Shown piece after piece: positions 53,685 through 64,000 of a stretch of 64,000 bases of DNA. The notes under the pieces are model-generated. The model made no database searches. It was not told the origin of the DNA and was given only the letters and a program-made list of their open reading frames with translations. How positions within the stretch are numbered: position 1 is the first letter of the stretch; each line of letters begins with the position of its first letter. Position numbers and translations under genes: made by a program. Origin of the DNA: Eutreptiella sp. 'Long Island Sound 2002' (Eukaryota > Euglenozoa > Euglenophyceae > Eutreptiales > Eutreptiaceae); contig OZ038384.1 of assembly GCA_964036045.1 (NCBI GenBank), positions 99,001,600 to 99,065,599 of the forward strand, given 5' to 3'.

Positions 53685-55495
53685 TTTTTTGCAACACCCT
53701 GTGTATCAATGTATGCAATTGGTATGCAGCACAATGTATGCCTTTTTGACTTCGGCGAGGAGGTTGAAAATCATGCAGACAATTTCATCAACCCCTCAAG
53801 CGGCAGGGGTTATGTAGCCACCTTGACTACTTGTGGGCTACGTCTGATTCTGCCCCTCGCTCTGAAGCGATGGGGACCCCCCGGGCGGCAGGGGTTATGT
53901 AGCCACTTGGCCCATTTGTGGGCCACTTCTGATTCTGCCCCCCGCTCTAAAGCGGTGGGGACCCCCCAGGCGGTAGGGGTTATGTAGGCCCATAGCAATG
54001 TTCTTAAGACATCCGAAATCAGTTCCACGAACACTAGCTTCCAATCTCACATTGTACCCACAAAAATAGACGGCAGCAAAGCAGTGGGAGACAAGACAAG
54101 AGTCCAATATTTCAAAGTTTTGCCAGTCCACATAGTATTCATTAGAGGCAGTTTAGCAGCAACTCTTTGAGCCCCGCACTGGTTGTACGTTGGCATGTAT
54201 ATAAAATTCGTTGGTCGCAGAAATATGGAAAATGACGGATACTAGATGCAAAATGCAACAAAACACGTAGCGTAAGAAGGAAAAACAGACACTCTGAGTG
54301 ATTCATTTCACAAACGAAAAAGCTCTGCTTATTTGCGGTGAAAAGTGACACAATGTGCGTAGCGTACACTAAAAAAAGTAGCAAATGAGGGCAACACAAA
54401 TAATACAAAGGTACACAAACTCTTTGGTTCGGCGCACCTACGCGACATCTTATCAAGACCATATGCATTGTAGAAATCGCCAACCCGTGCTGCGGAGTGC
54501 AGCAACGTGCCTAGCCGTTGAGCCACACACCCCCACCTGACCCGAGCTTCTGTGCACATCGGAACAGGAGCACTGTGTACACACGTCCGGACTCCCGGGT
54601 AGGGCTCTTGTATGTGAGCCATGGCAATTTTGTCTTTAAGACACCCCCATCTAACTAGAAAGATTCAAGTCATAGAGACACACACATCCCACGTCAACAA
54701 TACTAAAGCATCGCGGAAAACTATGAGAAAATACTAAACATAATTAGACGGAGAATGTTGAGAAACACCATGCGGCAGAAAAACCACAAAAAAAACATAG
54801 TGATTTTATATATAGCCCCAAAACCCCATGCTAAAGAAACTTTCAAAGGTTGGCAAAATCGTCATCGGATATACTCTTTGGTAAACCGATACTAAACGAC
54901 AGCACGGGATTTATGGCTCAATAGCCCCGGCATAAAGCCGCTCATTGTCAACGTTGAGCTCCGATGCTAGAAGCGTTCCTTGATAGGCAAAGGGTTTCAC
55001 ACACACGCAGCCATCAATCCCGCGCTTGTACCCGTGCACCATCAGAGGAAGGCCCTAGAAGACTAAAGCAAAAAACGAAGAAAACCAAGAAACACTTGTA
55101 TCTTGAACTGTGGAGATGTCTGTCACATTCAGTGCCAAAATTGTGCCGATCACAAGCAGCAGATCAAAGACTGTTGATGTGAGGACTGGACCTTCATCTA
55201 CAAGTGGTGTACCCCGTGATACTGGTAAGAAAAAGTGGTTTCCCAATGCTTTAGGGTATACTTTAGTTGTATTAGAGATGCTCTAAGCACACAGGCATTT
55301 CTATCTTAGTATTGGCCCAACCAAAAGTGGTGATAACACATTTTGACCTATTGAACCAAACACTAAATCAGGATATGGAGTGGACCCCTTAATCCCCTAA
55401 CAATGTGAGGCTATTCATCTTTTCCTGAGTTGACTGAGAACTGACATATCCCGGGCAGAGCCTATGAATTTATCTATGTTTTCTCATGAATTCTT

Positions 55496-55573
55496 AGGTA
55501 TCCTAGTGGTATGCACCCTAGGGGGCTGGGCACCTCTTTTTGAGAGGTCCTGGGTTCAATTCCCGGTCAGCTG
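55496..55573 (+). other. tRNA-derived sequence in D2
   Basis: This is the copy of 34815-34892, with AGGTATC instead of AGCTATC at the start, which weakens the acceptor stem. A and B boxes are intact. Confidence 0.45.
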
Positions 55574-56660
55574 TAATACAGTAGTAACTAACCCCAATTT
55601 TGCCAATCCTGCAACTGGTGCAATCTGAACAAAAATCTGCAATAATGGGCCGTATTTCCCAAAACCTATGTTTTCTTGGTGTACTTGGCAGAGAACACAA
55701 ACCCTCAGATCCCTGGTAGCACTTCTCAAGTCTTGAATTAGTGGAATCTTGAATATGCTCTCACGGAGCGATTTATTTGCAATCCTGCAACATAGGTTTC
55801 AACCTATAAGAGTAGAAGTAGACATATCATTCACACTCAATCAAGAATTGAGTATCATGCAGAATTGCACATGCACACATGGGTTTCCCATATAGGCAAA
55901 TCCTAATGTGTGTCTACAAAATCACACCTATGCACTCTTGCACATACAACATGCAACCAATTTACTATATAGCGCCCTACACTAAATTCCTAATAGCTAC
56001 AAAGCTAAATCAGTGTTATGGGGGCAATGCCAAACCCATTCCACTCCCCTCCCAAGCCTGAACATGGGTGTTCAGCCATGTTTGGGCTGAAAATGTACAA
56101 ACATGGGTTTGCTGTTGTCCCATGGGCAGCCATAGTATAGGGAAAAAATGCCTTCAAGCATCTGATTTCCATTGAAATCAGTATGTGGGTCTCACCTGCA
56201 GTCATACCCACTAAAAACCCTGCTGCACATGATACAACTTTGCTTTTATTTTACAAAAGCATTGCAGCGCTCTCTGTCCAAAAAGGTGCTGTGTGTTCCC
56301 GCATCCTGGGCGCCTGGGCTGCCCCCTCACTACTTACTGCAAAAGTTTCCAACCCTGCAGCTTTCATGAAAGAGAGGGAAAGAAAAATACAAACACCCAT
56401 ACCTGCACTGCAACCCTGGCAAGCTTGCACAAGAGAAATCAGTGGATCAGGTATATAGGCATGCACAGTGCACAGCGTTTGTAAACATTGCACAGGCAAA
56501 GCACTGTGCAGATCTCTGTACTCAGTAAAGTACAACGCAGCGCTGCACTGAGTGTGCAGCTGCTGATGGTATAATGCTGATATAATTATAAAAAAATATA
56601 ATCATGTAACTCAAATGTGAGTAAAATCAGTGCTCAAAAGGCAAACAAAAGCAAAAGCAC

Positions 56661-57338
56661 TTAAGCGTGCAACCCTTGAAACAAAAGTTGTACCAGTTTC
56701 GTTATCACACGCTGTAGCTGCACACACTGTCCTCCTCGTCGACCTCTTTTTGTTCTCCTGACATTTGCGTCGTTGTCGCTTTCACTGGATGCTTGAAATT
56801 GTTGTCGCCGTTGCATCTTGCCACTTGCCTGCTGTCGCCCTTTTGGACCAGCATAGCTCGTTCCATGGTCGCCATATTCCCCAGTACTCGTGTCCTCGAA
56901 TCCTTCTACTTCTGTGATGTCCTCCCTTTCACTTGGGCTCTTGTCGTAACCAGTCCGTGCCTTGGTTTTTGTTTTTCGAACACTTCGCTCCAGCTTGCGT
57001 CCATCATCGGCACCGCCATTCAGCTCTCCCTCCGGCTGTCTGGTTCTCATCTCCTTCATCTCCCCTCTTTTGCACCTCGCCGTGTTTGCCTCCTCGTAGT
57101 TCATCGTCGCCTTATCTCCTCTCGTGCCCCTCACGCCCTTGGTTACTTCGTACTTGCTCGCCAACTGCTGTAAATATCCCTGTATTTGGTCATGGGTAGG
57201 CAATACCTCAACTCGGCTCCTCAGTTCTTGTATTTGTCGCTGTCCTACCGTCAGTGGCAACAAGATCTTGCCCAGAACCATCTTGACTTCTTCCATTCGT
57301 TGTTCGAAGGTCGCCAATAGCCCGCTACTCCTTTCCAT
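56661..57338 (-). CDS. D-block coiled-coil/basic protein, intact copy
   Basis: ATG at 57338 opens 225 residues. The first ~65 residues are helical with heptad spacing (LLATFEQRMEEVKMVLGKIL, RQIQELRSRVEVL). A charged, low-complexity middle follows, and the C-terminus has RRTKRGRRGGQCVQLQRVIT then KLVQLLF. That basic motif aligns with RGQRAGRAVQRRRAIAKF of elements L and R (shared R-G-x-R-x-G-x-x-V-Q-x-x-R, then K). The frame is open a little further upstream without an ATG. Function unknown; a gag-like or DNA/RNA-binding role is inferred from the shared motif. No LTR or pol was found around it. Confidence 0.5.
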   Translation of the reverse strand: MERSSGLLATFEQRMEEVKMVLGKILLPLTVGQRQIQELRSRVEVLPTHDQIQGYLQQLASKYEVTKGVRGTRGDKATMNYEEANTARCKRGEMKEMRTRQPEGELNGGADDGRKLERSVRKTKTKARTGYDKSPSEREDITEVEGFEDTSTGEYGDHGTSYAGPKGRQQASGKMQRRQQFQASSESDNDANVRRTKRGRRGGQCVQLQRVITKLVQLLFQGLHA

Positions 57339-58178
57339 CAGTCTTCGCGCAGCTGTTACCAGCTCCTCTTGCTGCTCTTTGAGCTTCGTAGTCTCTAAGG
57401 TTTGGAATCGATTTTGGCGATTAATCGATTAATTGGTTAATCGGCGATTATCCTCGATAATTTTTGAAAAATTGCATCGAATCGGTTATTTTTTAAAAAA
57501 AATCGCCATCGCATGGATCATTTAATTAGAAATGCCGCTGCGGAGCGCACCCTCAAACGCCGCAAGCCGCAACCGAGAATGTCCTGTGGTTCACAGAAGA
57601 AAGATGCAAGTGCAAAGCAACATATTGAACCAACAATGTGTGTTATAAATGATCTAAAAATGTAAATTCACTTGTTCCAACAATTTGGCTTCCAAAAAAT
57701 GATGCACAAGTCCACGAGATCATTGGCACACAGTTGAAAGTACAGTGACCAAAATGGTCGAAAATGGTCCAAGAATGATCCAAAAGTGAATCACGGATCA
57801 CCTACCCCATAAACCCCCCCCCCCCTCCCCACTGCCTAGTGTTTGGATCAAAAATGATCCGGATCACCCACCCCATAACCCCCCCCCCCCTCCCCTGCGT
57901 GCCGCACAGTGGGCAAAAAACAGGCAGAGCCCTCACACAGGGGATGCCCAACACAAAACCTGTCCAATGCAATGTACAGGAGTAGGGACAGTTTTTGGCT
58001 TTCATACAATACCTTCATGCTACTCATGCATAGTGTGCTTGACCGGTGGTCTCATTGGCTGTAGTCACTACCCATCCATTCACAGTTCCAGTGCCAGCCA
58101 GTCTAAGGGAGGAAATTAACGTTGCCTGAAAATGCAGTTTCATATCCACAGAACCATATAAAATTGAATTCTATATGT

Positions 58179-58273
58179 AAAACGGGCTATTAACCCGTTT
58201 TACCGGCAGTAAAACGGGCTACGCCTCGTACAGCCTGTTTTACTGCCGGTAAAATGGGTCAATAGCCCGTTTT
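58179..58273. repeat. 42-bp-arm palindrome in D2
   Basis: Same structure as in D1, with arms 58179-58220 and 58232-58273 and loop 58221-58231. Both arms are unchanged relative to D1. Confidence 0.85.
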
Positions 58274-58839
58274 TTTTAAAAGGGGGTTATTATAGCCCGT
58301 TTTTTTTGGCAGAAAAACGGGTTAACCAGACCGACGTTAAGGTAGTCGTTTTTCCGAATCCGAGTGCACAAAAGAGAAGCGGATAGAGCGTGTTAAACCG
58401 TTTCCAGGGATCCGAGAAAAGGCTACTCCCTTCCCCGTGCCTGTAGACCCGGGTCTTATAATTTTTTGTCCCTGAGCCCAGGCGAGTGGGTCTTATATAG
58501 TGGTCTTTGGCGAGTGGGTCTTATACATTGTTGATCTGGAGCTTACTGCGACCTGTTTTCTTAACCACCAAAGAATGCCAGTTTCGGTGATGCAATTTTT
58601 GTCTATATTTTTTTTCAACCGAAAATAACCTCTTTGGGGTGGCAATGACATCATTAGAATGTCATCACATTCTCACATAATAATTGAGCACATTGATTGA
58701 TGAGGAAATTTTGCGGTTGCACATTCATAAACCCCACCCCCATTCCCATCCTCAACCTCTGCCACCTCTATTTCTTCCTCCAAATTCTTTGCGTTTAAAT
58801 GGATATTAGGATCCTCTTCTTCCGGAACTTCTTCATCAT

Positions 58840-59058
58840 GTGGTTCGTGAGTGTGTGCATCAAATCACTCATAGTTATGACACCGAAAAAAATAATGCCA
58901 ACAACAGTAAAATTTATTTGGAATTGTACTATGGTGAGGATGAGGATGAGGAGTACGAAGCAGAGCAGATTGTTTCCAAGAAGATTCATCGTTGCAAAGC
59001 AGTGTACTTGGTTCGTTGGAAGGGTTACAGTGGTGAGGATGATAAACCACTTTTGTAG
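58840..59058 (+). pseudogene. Chromodomain fragment in D2
   Basis: This is the counterpart of the D1 fragment, with EEYEAEQIVSKKIHRCKAVY and LVRWKGYSGEDD at 58948-59058. A one-base deletion near 58865 puts a different upstream sequence in frame. Both copies stop at the same place. Confidence 0.45.
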
Positions 59059-60019
59059 AAACCATCGTAGTTGACCGCAGTGTCCGACCCGAATGATTCC
59101 GTCAAGGCAAACATACCAAAGGACATGCATACACACGATCGATGAAAGCGCGATAGCGCACTGGGACTCTGGTGTGGCAAAGGAGAAAATAACACGCCAA
59201 ACATCCACCCATGTCACGACACATGTCACAGCACACCCAAGGACCCTCCCCCGCCCTCTATGTCATGGTGGCACAACCGGCAAAGGTGACACGGATGACA
59301 CAAGTGCCACTCATCCTAGTACATGAATCATTGCGCACCATGGCGCATCCCAAGTAGCGGCCACGTGACATGACATAGCCCAATCCCCCCCCCCTCCGTG
59401 GCTGAGTAAGCTCCATTTGACCACGGAAATGTCCAACAACCCAAAACATCACCACGATACGATCATAGGCAAAGCACAAGAAGACGCGCCAAGAAGCACA
59501 AGAACATGTGCCACCCAATGCATCTCAGAGCATGCCCTTGGACAGTCTCTTATCGACCTTTCAATGTCACCAACTAAAGGGACCGAAGTTGGTGCCGATT
59601 ATGATTCGTCATGTTTCTTTTTTTTTTTAGCCCCGCATTCCTTCCCAATGTCAATGCCACTACCCATGCCCAAATGGACTCCATATTCCGTTTGCCAATC
59701 AATTTTTTAGTGCAGAAGTGCACATTAGTCCGATCCACTTTCGTTCGTTTTGGATGTTGCTAAGTGTGATGTGCATGTTGTAACATCGAGCAATACAGCA
59801 GTGGCCAATTCCATTGAGCATCATGTCTCAATGAGAGTGTCAATGAGTGGTCAATCCATTTAACCAAAACCGAAAAATCAAAAAAGCACGATGTGTCTTA
59901 ATGTTCAGATGTGCAGATGACACATGCAACCTGGCAAGTTGACTGGCGGATGGAACTGCAGGATCATTCACCTAAGTTTCTGAGCCCACACATGCTGAGC
60001 CAAAAGCCAATTTGTCGTG

Positions 60020-61262
60020 TTGACGCGTTCCCGTGGGGGGCCTGGCCACGGGACGCTGCGGTGACACGCACAAGCAAGCCGGCTGGAAAAACACTGCGCT
60101 CACAGGGGCATTATTACGCTCGTGTCATGTGACAAAGCGTTTCAGGATCCTTGCCACTCTGAAACAAGGGAACAAAAGTATGTACAGCAACACATCAGGA
60201 TATGTACACATGGGATTAAGACTGAACTGGCATCACAGGACAATGGACACTCAGTCCCAACCCATATCCCGATCCCAGGTCCGACCCTCTCAGTGGCTGG
60301 CAGGGGCGGGGGCTCAAACACAACCCATGCCCTACTCAGTCCGGACCCTGAAACCCTGCCAATAGGGGAGGGTGTCCGGCCCAGCCACAGGCGAGTTCCT
60401 GGGAACCAAGGGGCTCCAAGGCCAACCGACAGTGGCTCCCCATGCCCCCTTAACGGCAGGTCCCAACTCCTCTCTGAGCCAGAGATATGGCCCCGCCATT
60501 ATCCCCTAGGAGTTGGTAGCTGAAAACGGGCTGCTTCAACCCAAACTGATATTAGCTCCAAAAATTCCAAAATTGACCCCTTGTCTGGACATGCCAGAGG
60601 TAGGGACGAGGCAACTGACCCTATTCCCTTCGCGCACGAACTCCCCGGAGCCCTCACCCAACCTGGTTCCCTCTGAGGTCCCGGCATCAGGGCACCACGG
60701 GTTCATCAAGTGGGGTCATGATGCCAAAATCACCAAAATTGGCGTCATTCCCACGCGTGTCCCTCCGGCCAGGGCAAGGCCAATGGCTCACAGGATAGGA
60801 GCCAGGACCTTGGACCTATATCTGAGTGCACAACTTGGAATTAGGTCCGGGCTCCTCATGGGCATAGAGATATGGGGCCCCCAATTAACCACACGGGGGG
60901 GTGAAATTGGGGTCCCAAAAGGGGGTCATTTTGGCTGCTCAAAATGAGCCAAAATCGGGGGTGCCCTCAATAGTATATCTCCACGCCGGCTAGGAGATCG
61001 GATCCACCATTCCATACGCGATCCATCGGGAGTCCAACGTAGACTCCCATGCCCTTGGCTCTCAAAGATCTCCATGCCACTCGGCGTGGTGACAAACCAA
61101 ATTGGGTCCACAATTGCCAAAATGGCAAAATCGTCCACACTAACCTTGGGCTAGCACCTTGACGAAGGTTGCTTCGCTTCGTCCACGTGGTTTGCGAACC
61201 ATGGTGACCAATATCCATACCAACCATGTCATATATGGTCCATTGGTCCATGCGTCAGGCGT
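60020..61262 (+). repeat. Dispersed repeat family E, copy 3 (truncated)
   Basis: It begins TTGACGCGTTCCCGTGG and follows 17194-18450 in the same orientation until CATGCGTCAGGCGTGCC. There the sequence switches to the coding part of a LINE. Confidence 0.75.
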
Positions 61263-62564
61263 GCCCAGGGGAACCCCATCTACGTCTATCACCCCACAGC
61301 AATCGCCCGCCTACCCATACCCAGCGACACCGACATCATCTACTTCACTGACGCATCCGGCACCCAGCAACGCACCCCCACGGTCGGTTGCGCCTCCGTG
61401 CGCATCACCCGGCACGCGGACGGCCTCCACGTGGAACACCACACCGGGGCCACCATCTTTGGGGCGTCCTCCCACGGCGAACTGCGCACCATGGCAGACG
61501 CCGTCACCGCCACACCGCCACCCACGACGATCCAGCCCCGCAACATCTGGGTAGTCGTGGACGCCACGGTCGACATCCACCTCACCTGGCGCCTTGCGGA
61601 CCTGCCCCTCCACAAAGCACTCGAGTCCGACCTCACCACACAAGCGTTGGGACTATGGATGGCCTTCAGGGGCATGCACCCCCAGGACGCCCTACACATC
61701 GTCAAACAGGAGTCACACCGCTACGCATACCGCAATGGACGCGCAGACACGCAGGCCAAACACCAGAACACCAACCACACCCCAGGGCTCAAACGCGTGC
61801 GACTGGACACCCCACAGCACAGCCACCTGCAGCACCTGCCCCCGATACCCCCGACCACACAGCCCCCCCAATGGATGCCCGAGGACACGCCGTACACGGA
61901 TCGAGACAAGCAGTACCACTACCCCACACCCATCCAGCAACTGGCCACCACACTGGGCCACCCAGCGAACACCGAACTCCTCCGATGCCTCAAAGACTCC
62001 GTCCACACCCCCCTCTACTACTCCGCCCTGCGCCCAGATAGCCTCCCAGCACACCTACAAAAGCCCCGACTCCAACTCGCCCTCGAACAGCTTCCCCTCC
62101 TCACCCGATACCACCGATGGTATGCGCGCCGCTCGATCCACGTCCCCGCAGGATACACCAAATGCATCTGCAGCCACGCGGAAGAAGAAACATGGGACCA
62201 CTTCAAGGTGTGCCCCCTGTACAGAGGACTGGACACCCTCACAGACTGGAACCCAACCCACACCATCGCACAGCACACCAGATGGCTGACGCAGTCCCCG
62301 GCGACCCAGCAACTCACCACCGTCCTCAAGCAGACGGAGGTGCTCGAGGCGGTCCGCAGGGGACTCGTCCCCACTGCCGTCTACACCTTGCTACTCACCC
62401 ACGCGGAGGACCCCCAGGCCACGGCGGCGCACATGCAGCGGACGGCCATTGCCAAGACGGCGGAGCAGCTCACATACCGCATCCACAAATACCTGCAGCA
62501 TGCGGCAACCCTGCCCCCAACAGACCAAGCCCACCTCCTCAAACTCCTGTTCTACCAACCATGA
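61263..62564 (+). CDS. LINE ORF2 C-terminal part: RNase H and CCHC-like finger
   Basis: The frame is open from the repeat E junction. It reads YFTDASGT (first Asp, about 61350), SSHGELRTMADAV (Glu, 61479), VVVDATVD (Asp, 61560) and NGRADTQAK (Asp, 61746): the four RNase H catalytic residues in order and in the right kind of context. A long linker leads to CICSHAEEETWDHFKVC (about 62164-62217), the zinc-finger-like end found after RNase H/RT in many non-LTR elements. It ends LLFYQP-stop at 62562. The reverse transcriptase and endonuclease are missing through 5' truncation. The first ATG in frame is internal and not meaningful. Confidence 0.7.
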   Translation, partial: AQGNPIYVYHPTAIARLPIPSDTDIIYFTDASGTQQRTPTVGCASVRITRHADGLHVEHHTGATIFGASSHGELRTMADAVTATPPPTTIQPRNIWVVVDATVDIHLTWRLADLPLHKALESDLTTQALGLWMAFRGMHPQDALHIVKQESHRYAYRNGRADTQAKHQNTNHTPGLKRVRLDTPQHSHLQHLPPIPPTTQPPQWMPEDTPYTDRDKQYHYPTPIQQLATTLGHPANTELLRCLKDSVHTPLYYSALRPDSLPAHLQKPRLQLALEQLPLLTRYHRWYARRSIHVPAGYTKCICSHAEEETWDHFKVCPLYRGLDTLTDWNPTHTIAQHTRWLTQSPATQQLTTVLKQTEVLEAVRRGLVPTAVYTLLLTHAEDPQATAAHMQRTAIAKTAEQLTYRIHKYLQHAATLPPTDQAHLLKLLFYQP

Positions 62565-62579
62565 GAACCTACCCCGTGA

Positions 62580-64000
62580 CATACCAACACGGAACCCCCA
62601 CCACGTCTACACACCGTCCACCGAGCACAGCACTGGCACAGCACACACGGGTACCACAGGCACCGCACACACTCCCACCAGCATGCGCGCGCCACCAGCC
62701 CCCATCCCCCCACGCCGCCGTCCGTCCACAGGTACCACCAACCGCCAGCCACCGCATGTCCCTTCTGCGTTCGCCAGCGGCTACCACAGACAGCCCTGCC
62801 CTGCAACCCAGACCACTGGGTCTGCCTGGGAGCCGCGCAACGCCTCACCCACTGCCCCCACTGCGGGGACCTCAACCCCCAACACCGCGAGCGGCCCGCG
62901 GCCCCAGCCGCACCCCCCCCCGCCAGCCACCCAAGCTTCTTCGGGTTCCTCACCGACACCCTCCGGGACCACCTGGGAGGGTACTACGTGGCGGACGCGG
63001 CGGACCACGCATGGACCATAGCCGTGGCCACGGGCAGCACACCCCTGCCCCCCCACAGCCCGACCCTACGCCGCAGCGGAGGCGGCTTGAACGTGGCGGC
63101 CCGCCACATCCTCCTCGCCCCATACCTCCACCACCGAGACCTACACCTCCTGGACCCACAACTCCGGGCCCCCCAAGCAGCAGCCCTGACGCCGGAAGCG
63201 TGGGCCGACACGGCACCAGAGGAGATAGCAGCCTACCTCCGAATCACTTGCCGCCGGTTCAACAACGCCCTCGGCCGACGGAAGGGAACACTTTACCCAC
63301 TCAGCGCACTCCTCTACCCGGCACACCACCCCCAGGCCGCACAACAGAAGCCCCCGGAAGGCTGGGCGTCTTTTCGGGACGCCCACCTGGCCGCCCCCGA
63401 CGAGGCCACCGCCACGCGGATGGGCCTCACGGACCAGGAAACCTACGTCAGAGGCCTCAAGACGAGCCTCCAAGAGGCACACCGCTGGCACGCCCGCTCC
63501 CCGTCGCCCCCACGGGGACAGGGGGGTTCACCCGCCCCCGACACCCACCAGGCCAAGAAGACCAAGACAGGTCAGGGGGCCCGCCAACGCGCCCGCCAGC
63601 AGGGCGCGACGCCCCGACCAAGGCCCGGGTCCAGCCACACCGCACCACCCCACGCCAAGACCCCCGGGGCACACCAACAACACCGCCACCGCCAGTGCCC
63701 ACCACCACCACCGTACCGCAGCACCCAAACCCTGCAGCCCAGTCAGCCACCACCGCCAACACACGTCCACACCATGCCAGGACCACCATACGCGCAGAGC
63801 CAGGGGACATGGCACCACCAACACCACCACCACGCCCCCGTCCCTCCCAACCCCTACCCCCTAATGCCCCCATGCTACAGCGACCCCAACCAGCTACATC
63901 CCCACCACGCTCCAGCACAACCAGGCCCCGCGAACCACCCACCCCACATAGCGCACATCACCGCACCACACCATCACGTATTCCACCACCACCAGCCCCT
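62580..64000 (+). CDS. Downstream ORF with RING-like cluster and His/Pro-rich tail, runs off window
   Basis: A stop-free frame runs from 62580 to the end of the window (473 codons). Its start is unclear: an ATG at 62561 overlaps the stop of the previous ORF (ATGA) but is in another frame, so a frameshift around 62740, or a non-ATG start, is needed. At 62757-62864 lies C-x2-C-x11-C-x3-H-x2-C-x9-C-x2-C, a RING-like spacing. A compact domain follows (SHPSFFGFLTDTLRDHLGG to about 63510), and from about 63530 a Pro/His/Gln-rich tail. No family is recognised. The immediate overlap suggests it belongs to the same element. Confidence 0.5.

Larger units (their letters stand above)
53685..60019 (+). 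repeat. Duplicated block D, copy 2 (D2)
   Basis: This is the near-identical partner of D1 (33004-40667) without the LINE. Its right end is cut by or joined to repeat E copy 3 at TTGACG. Together the two blocks flank the DUF288 gene as direct repeats. Confidence 0.9.
61263..64000 (+). mobile_element. Second LINE: RNase H part plus downstream zinc-finger ORF, 5'-truncated
   Basis: At about 61262 repeat E is interrupted by a GC-rich coding sequence already inside an ORF, without a start. This is typical of a 5'-truncated non-LTR element. It contains two overlapping ORFs and runs off the window. Whether it belongs to the same family as 50595-52076 cannot be told, because its 3' end is not visible. 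Confidence 0.6.

Overview
The window is eukaryotic nuclear DNA, most likely from a repeat-rich alga or other protist. The signs are a six-exon gene with GT-AG introns, three different Ty3/gypsy-type LTR retroelements, non-LTR (LINE) elements and large dispersed or duplicated repeats. Nothing bacterial is visible and no rRNA or CRISPR was found. The lineage cannot be fixed from the sequence.

Layout. 1-3430: a dispersed repeat (family E, copy 1), a small hypothetical reverse-strand ORF and a GGTC microsatellite. 3430-17193: a decayed reverse-strand gypsy-like element (A). Its gag gene is interrupted by a 6.4-kb insertion (8390-14814) flanked by the 5-bp duplication GGTAC. The insertion is two related but distinct LTR elements (L forward, R reverse) that abut at 11871 in mirror image; each carries a version of an unrecognised basic protein. 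17194-20070: E copy 2. 20218-26969: a reverse-strand chromodomain gypsy element (B) with one 300-bp LTR and four in-frame stops. B is inserted at a codon boundary of a forward-strand gypsy pol (C, 26970-29894) that is otherwise open. 29895-33003: no convincing gene, one tRNA-like sequence.

33004-40667 (D1) and 53685-60019 (D2) are two nearly identical direct copies of a ~6.3-kb block. They flank the only apparent host gene, a DUF288/STELLO-like Golgi-type membrane protein (41313-49353, 6 exons, 426 residues). D1 holds a 5'-truncated LINE (35197-36410) that D2 lacks, so D2 preserves the empty site. The target duplication is ~112 bp. A second copy of the same LINE lies in inverse orientation at 50595-52076 with a 186-bp duplication. 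The block encodes a reverse-strand protein (intact in D2, nonsense-broken in D1) whose C-terminal basic motif matches the proteins of elements L and R. It also holds a chromodomain fragment, a long palindrome and a tRNA-derived SINE-like head.

60020-61262 is E copy 3, cut by another LINE that runs to the window end. Its visible part has an RNase H domain with a zinc-finger-like tail, then an overlapping long ORF with a RING-like C/H cluster and a His/Pro-rich tail.

The most noteworthy unexplained signals are the mirror-image LTR pair with chimeric LTRs, the protein motif shared by L, R and D, and the LINE family with CCTA tails and very long target duplications.
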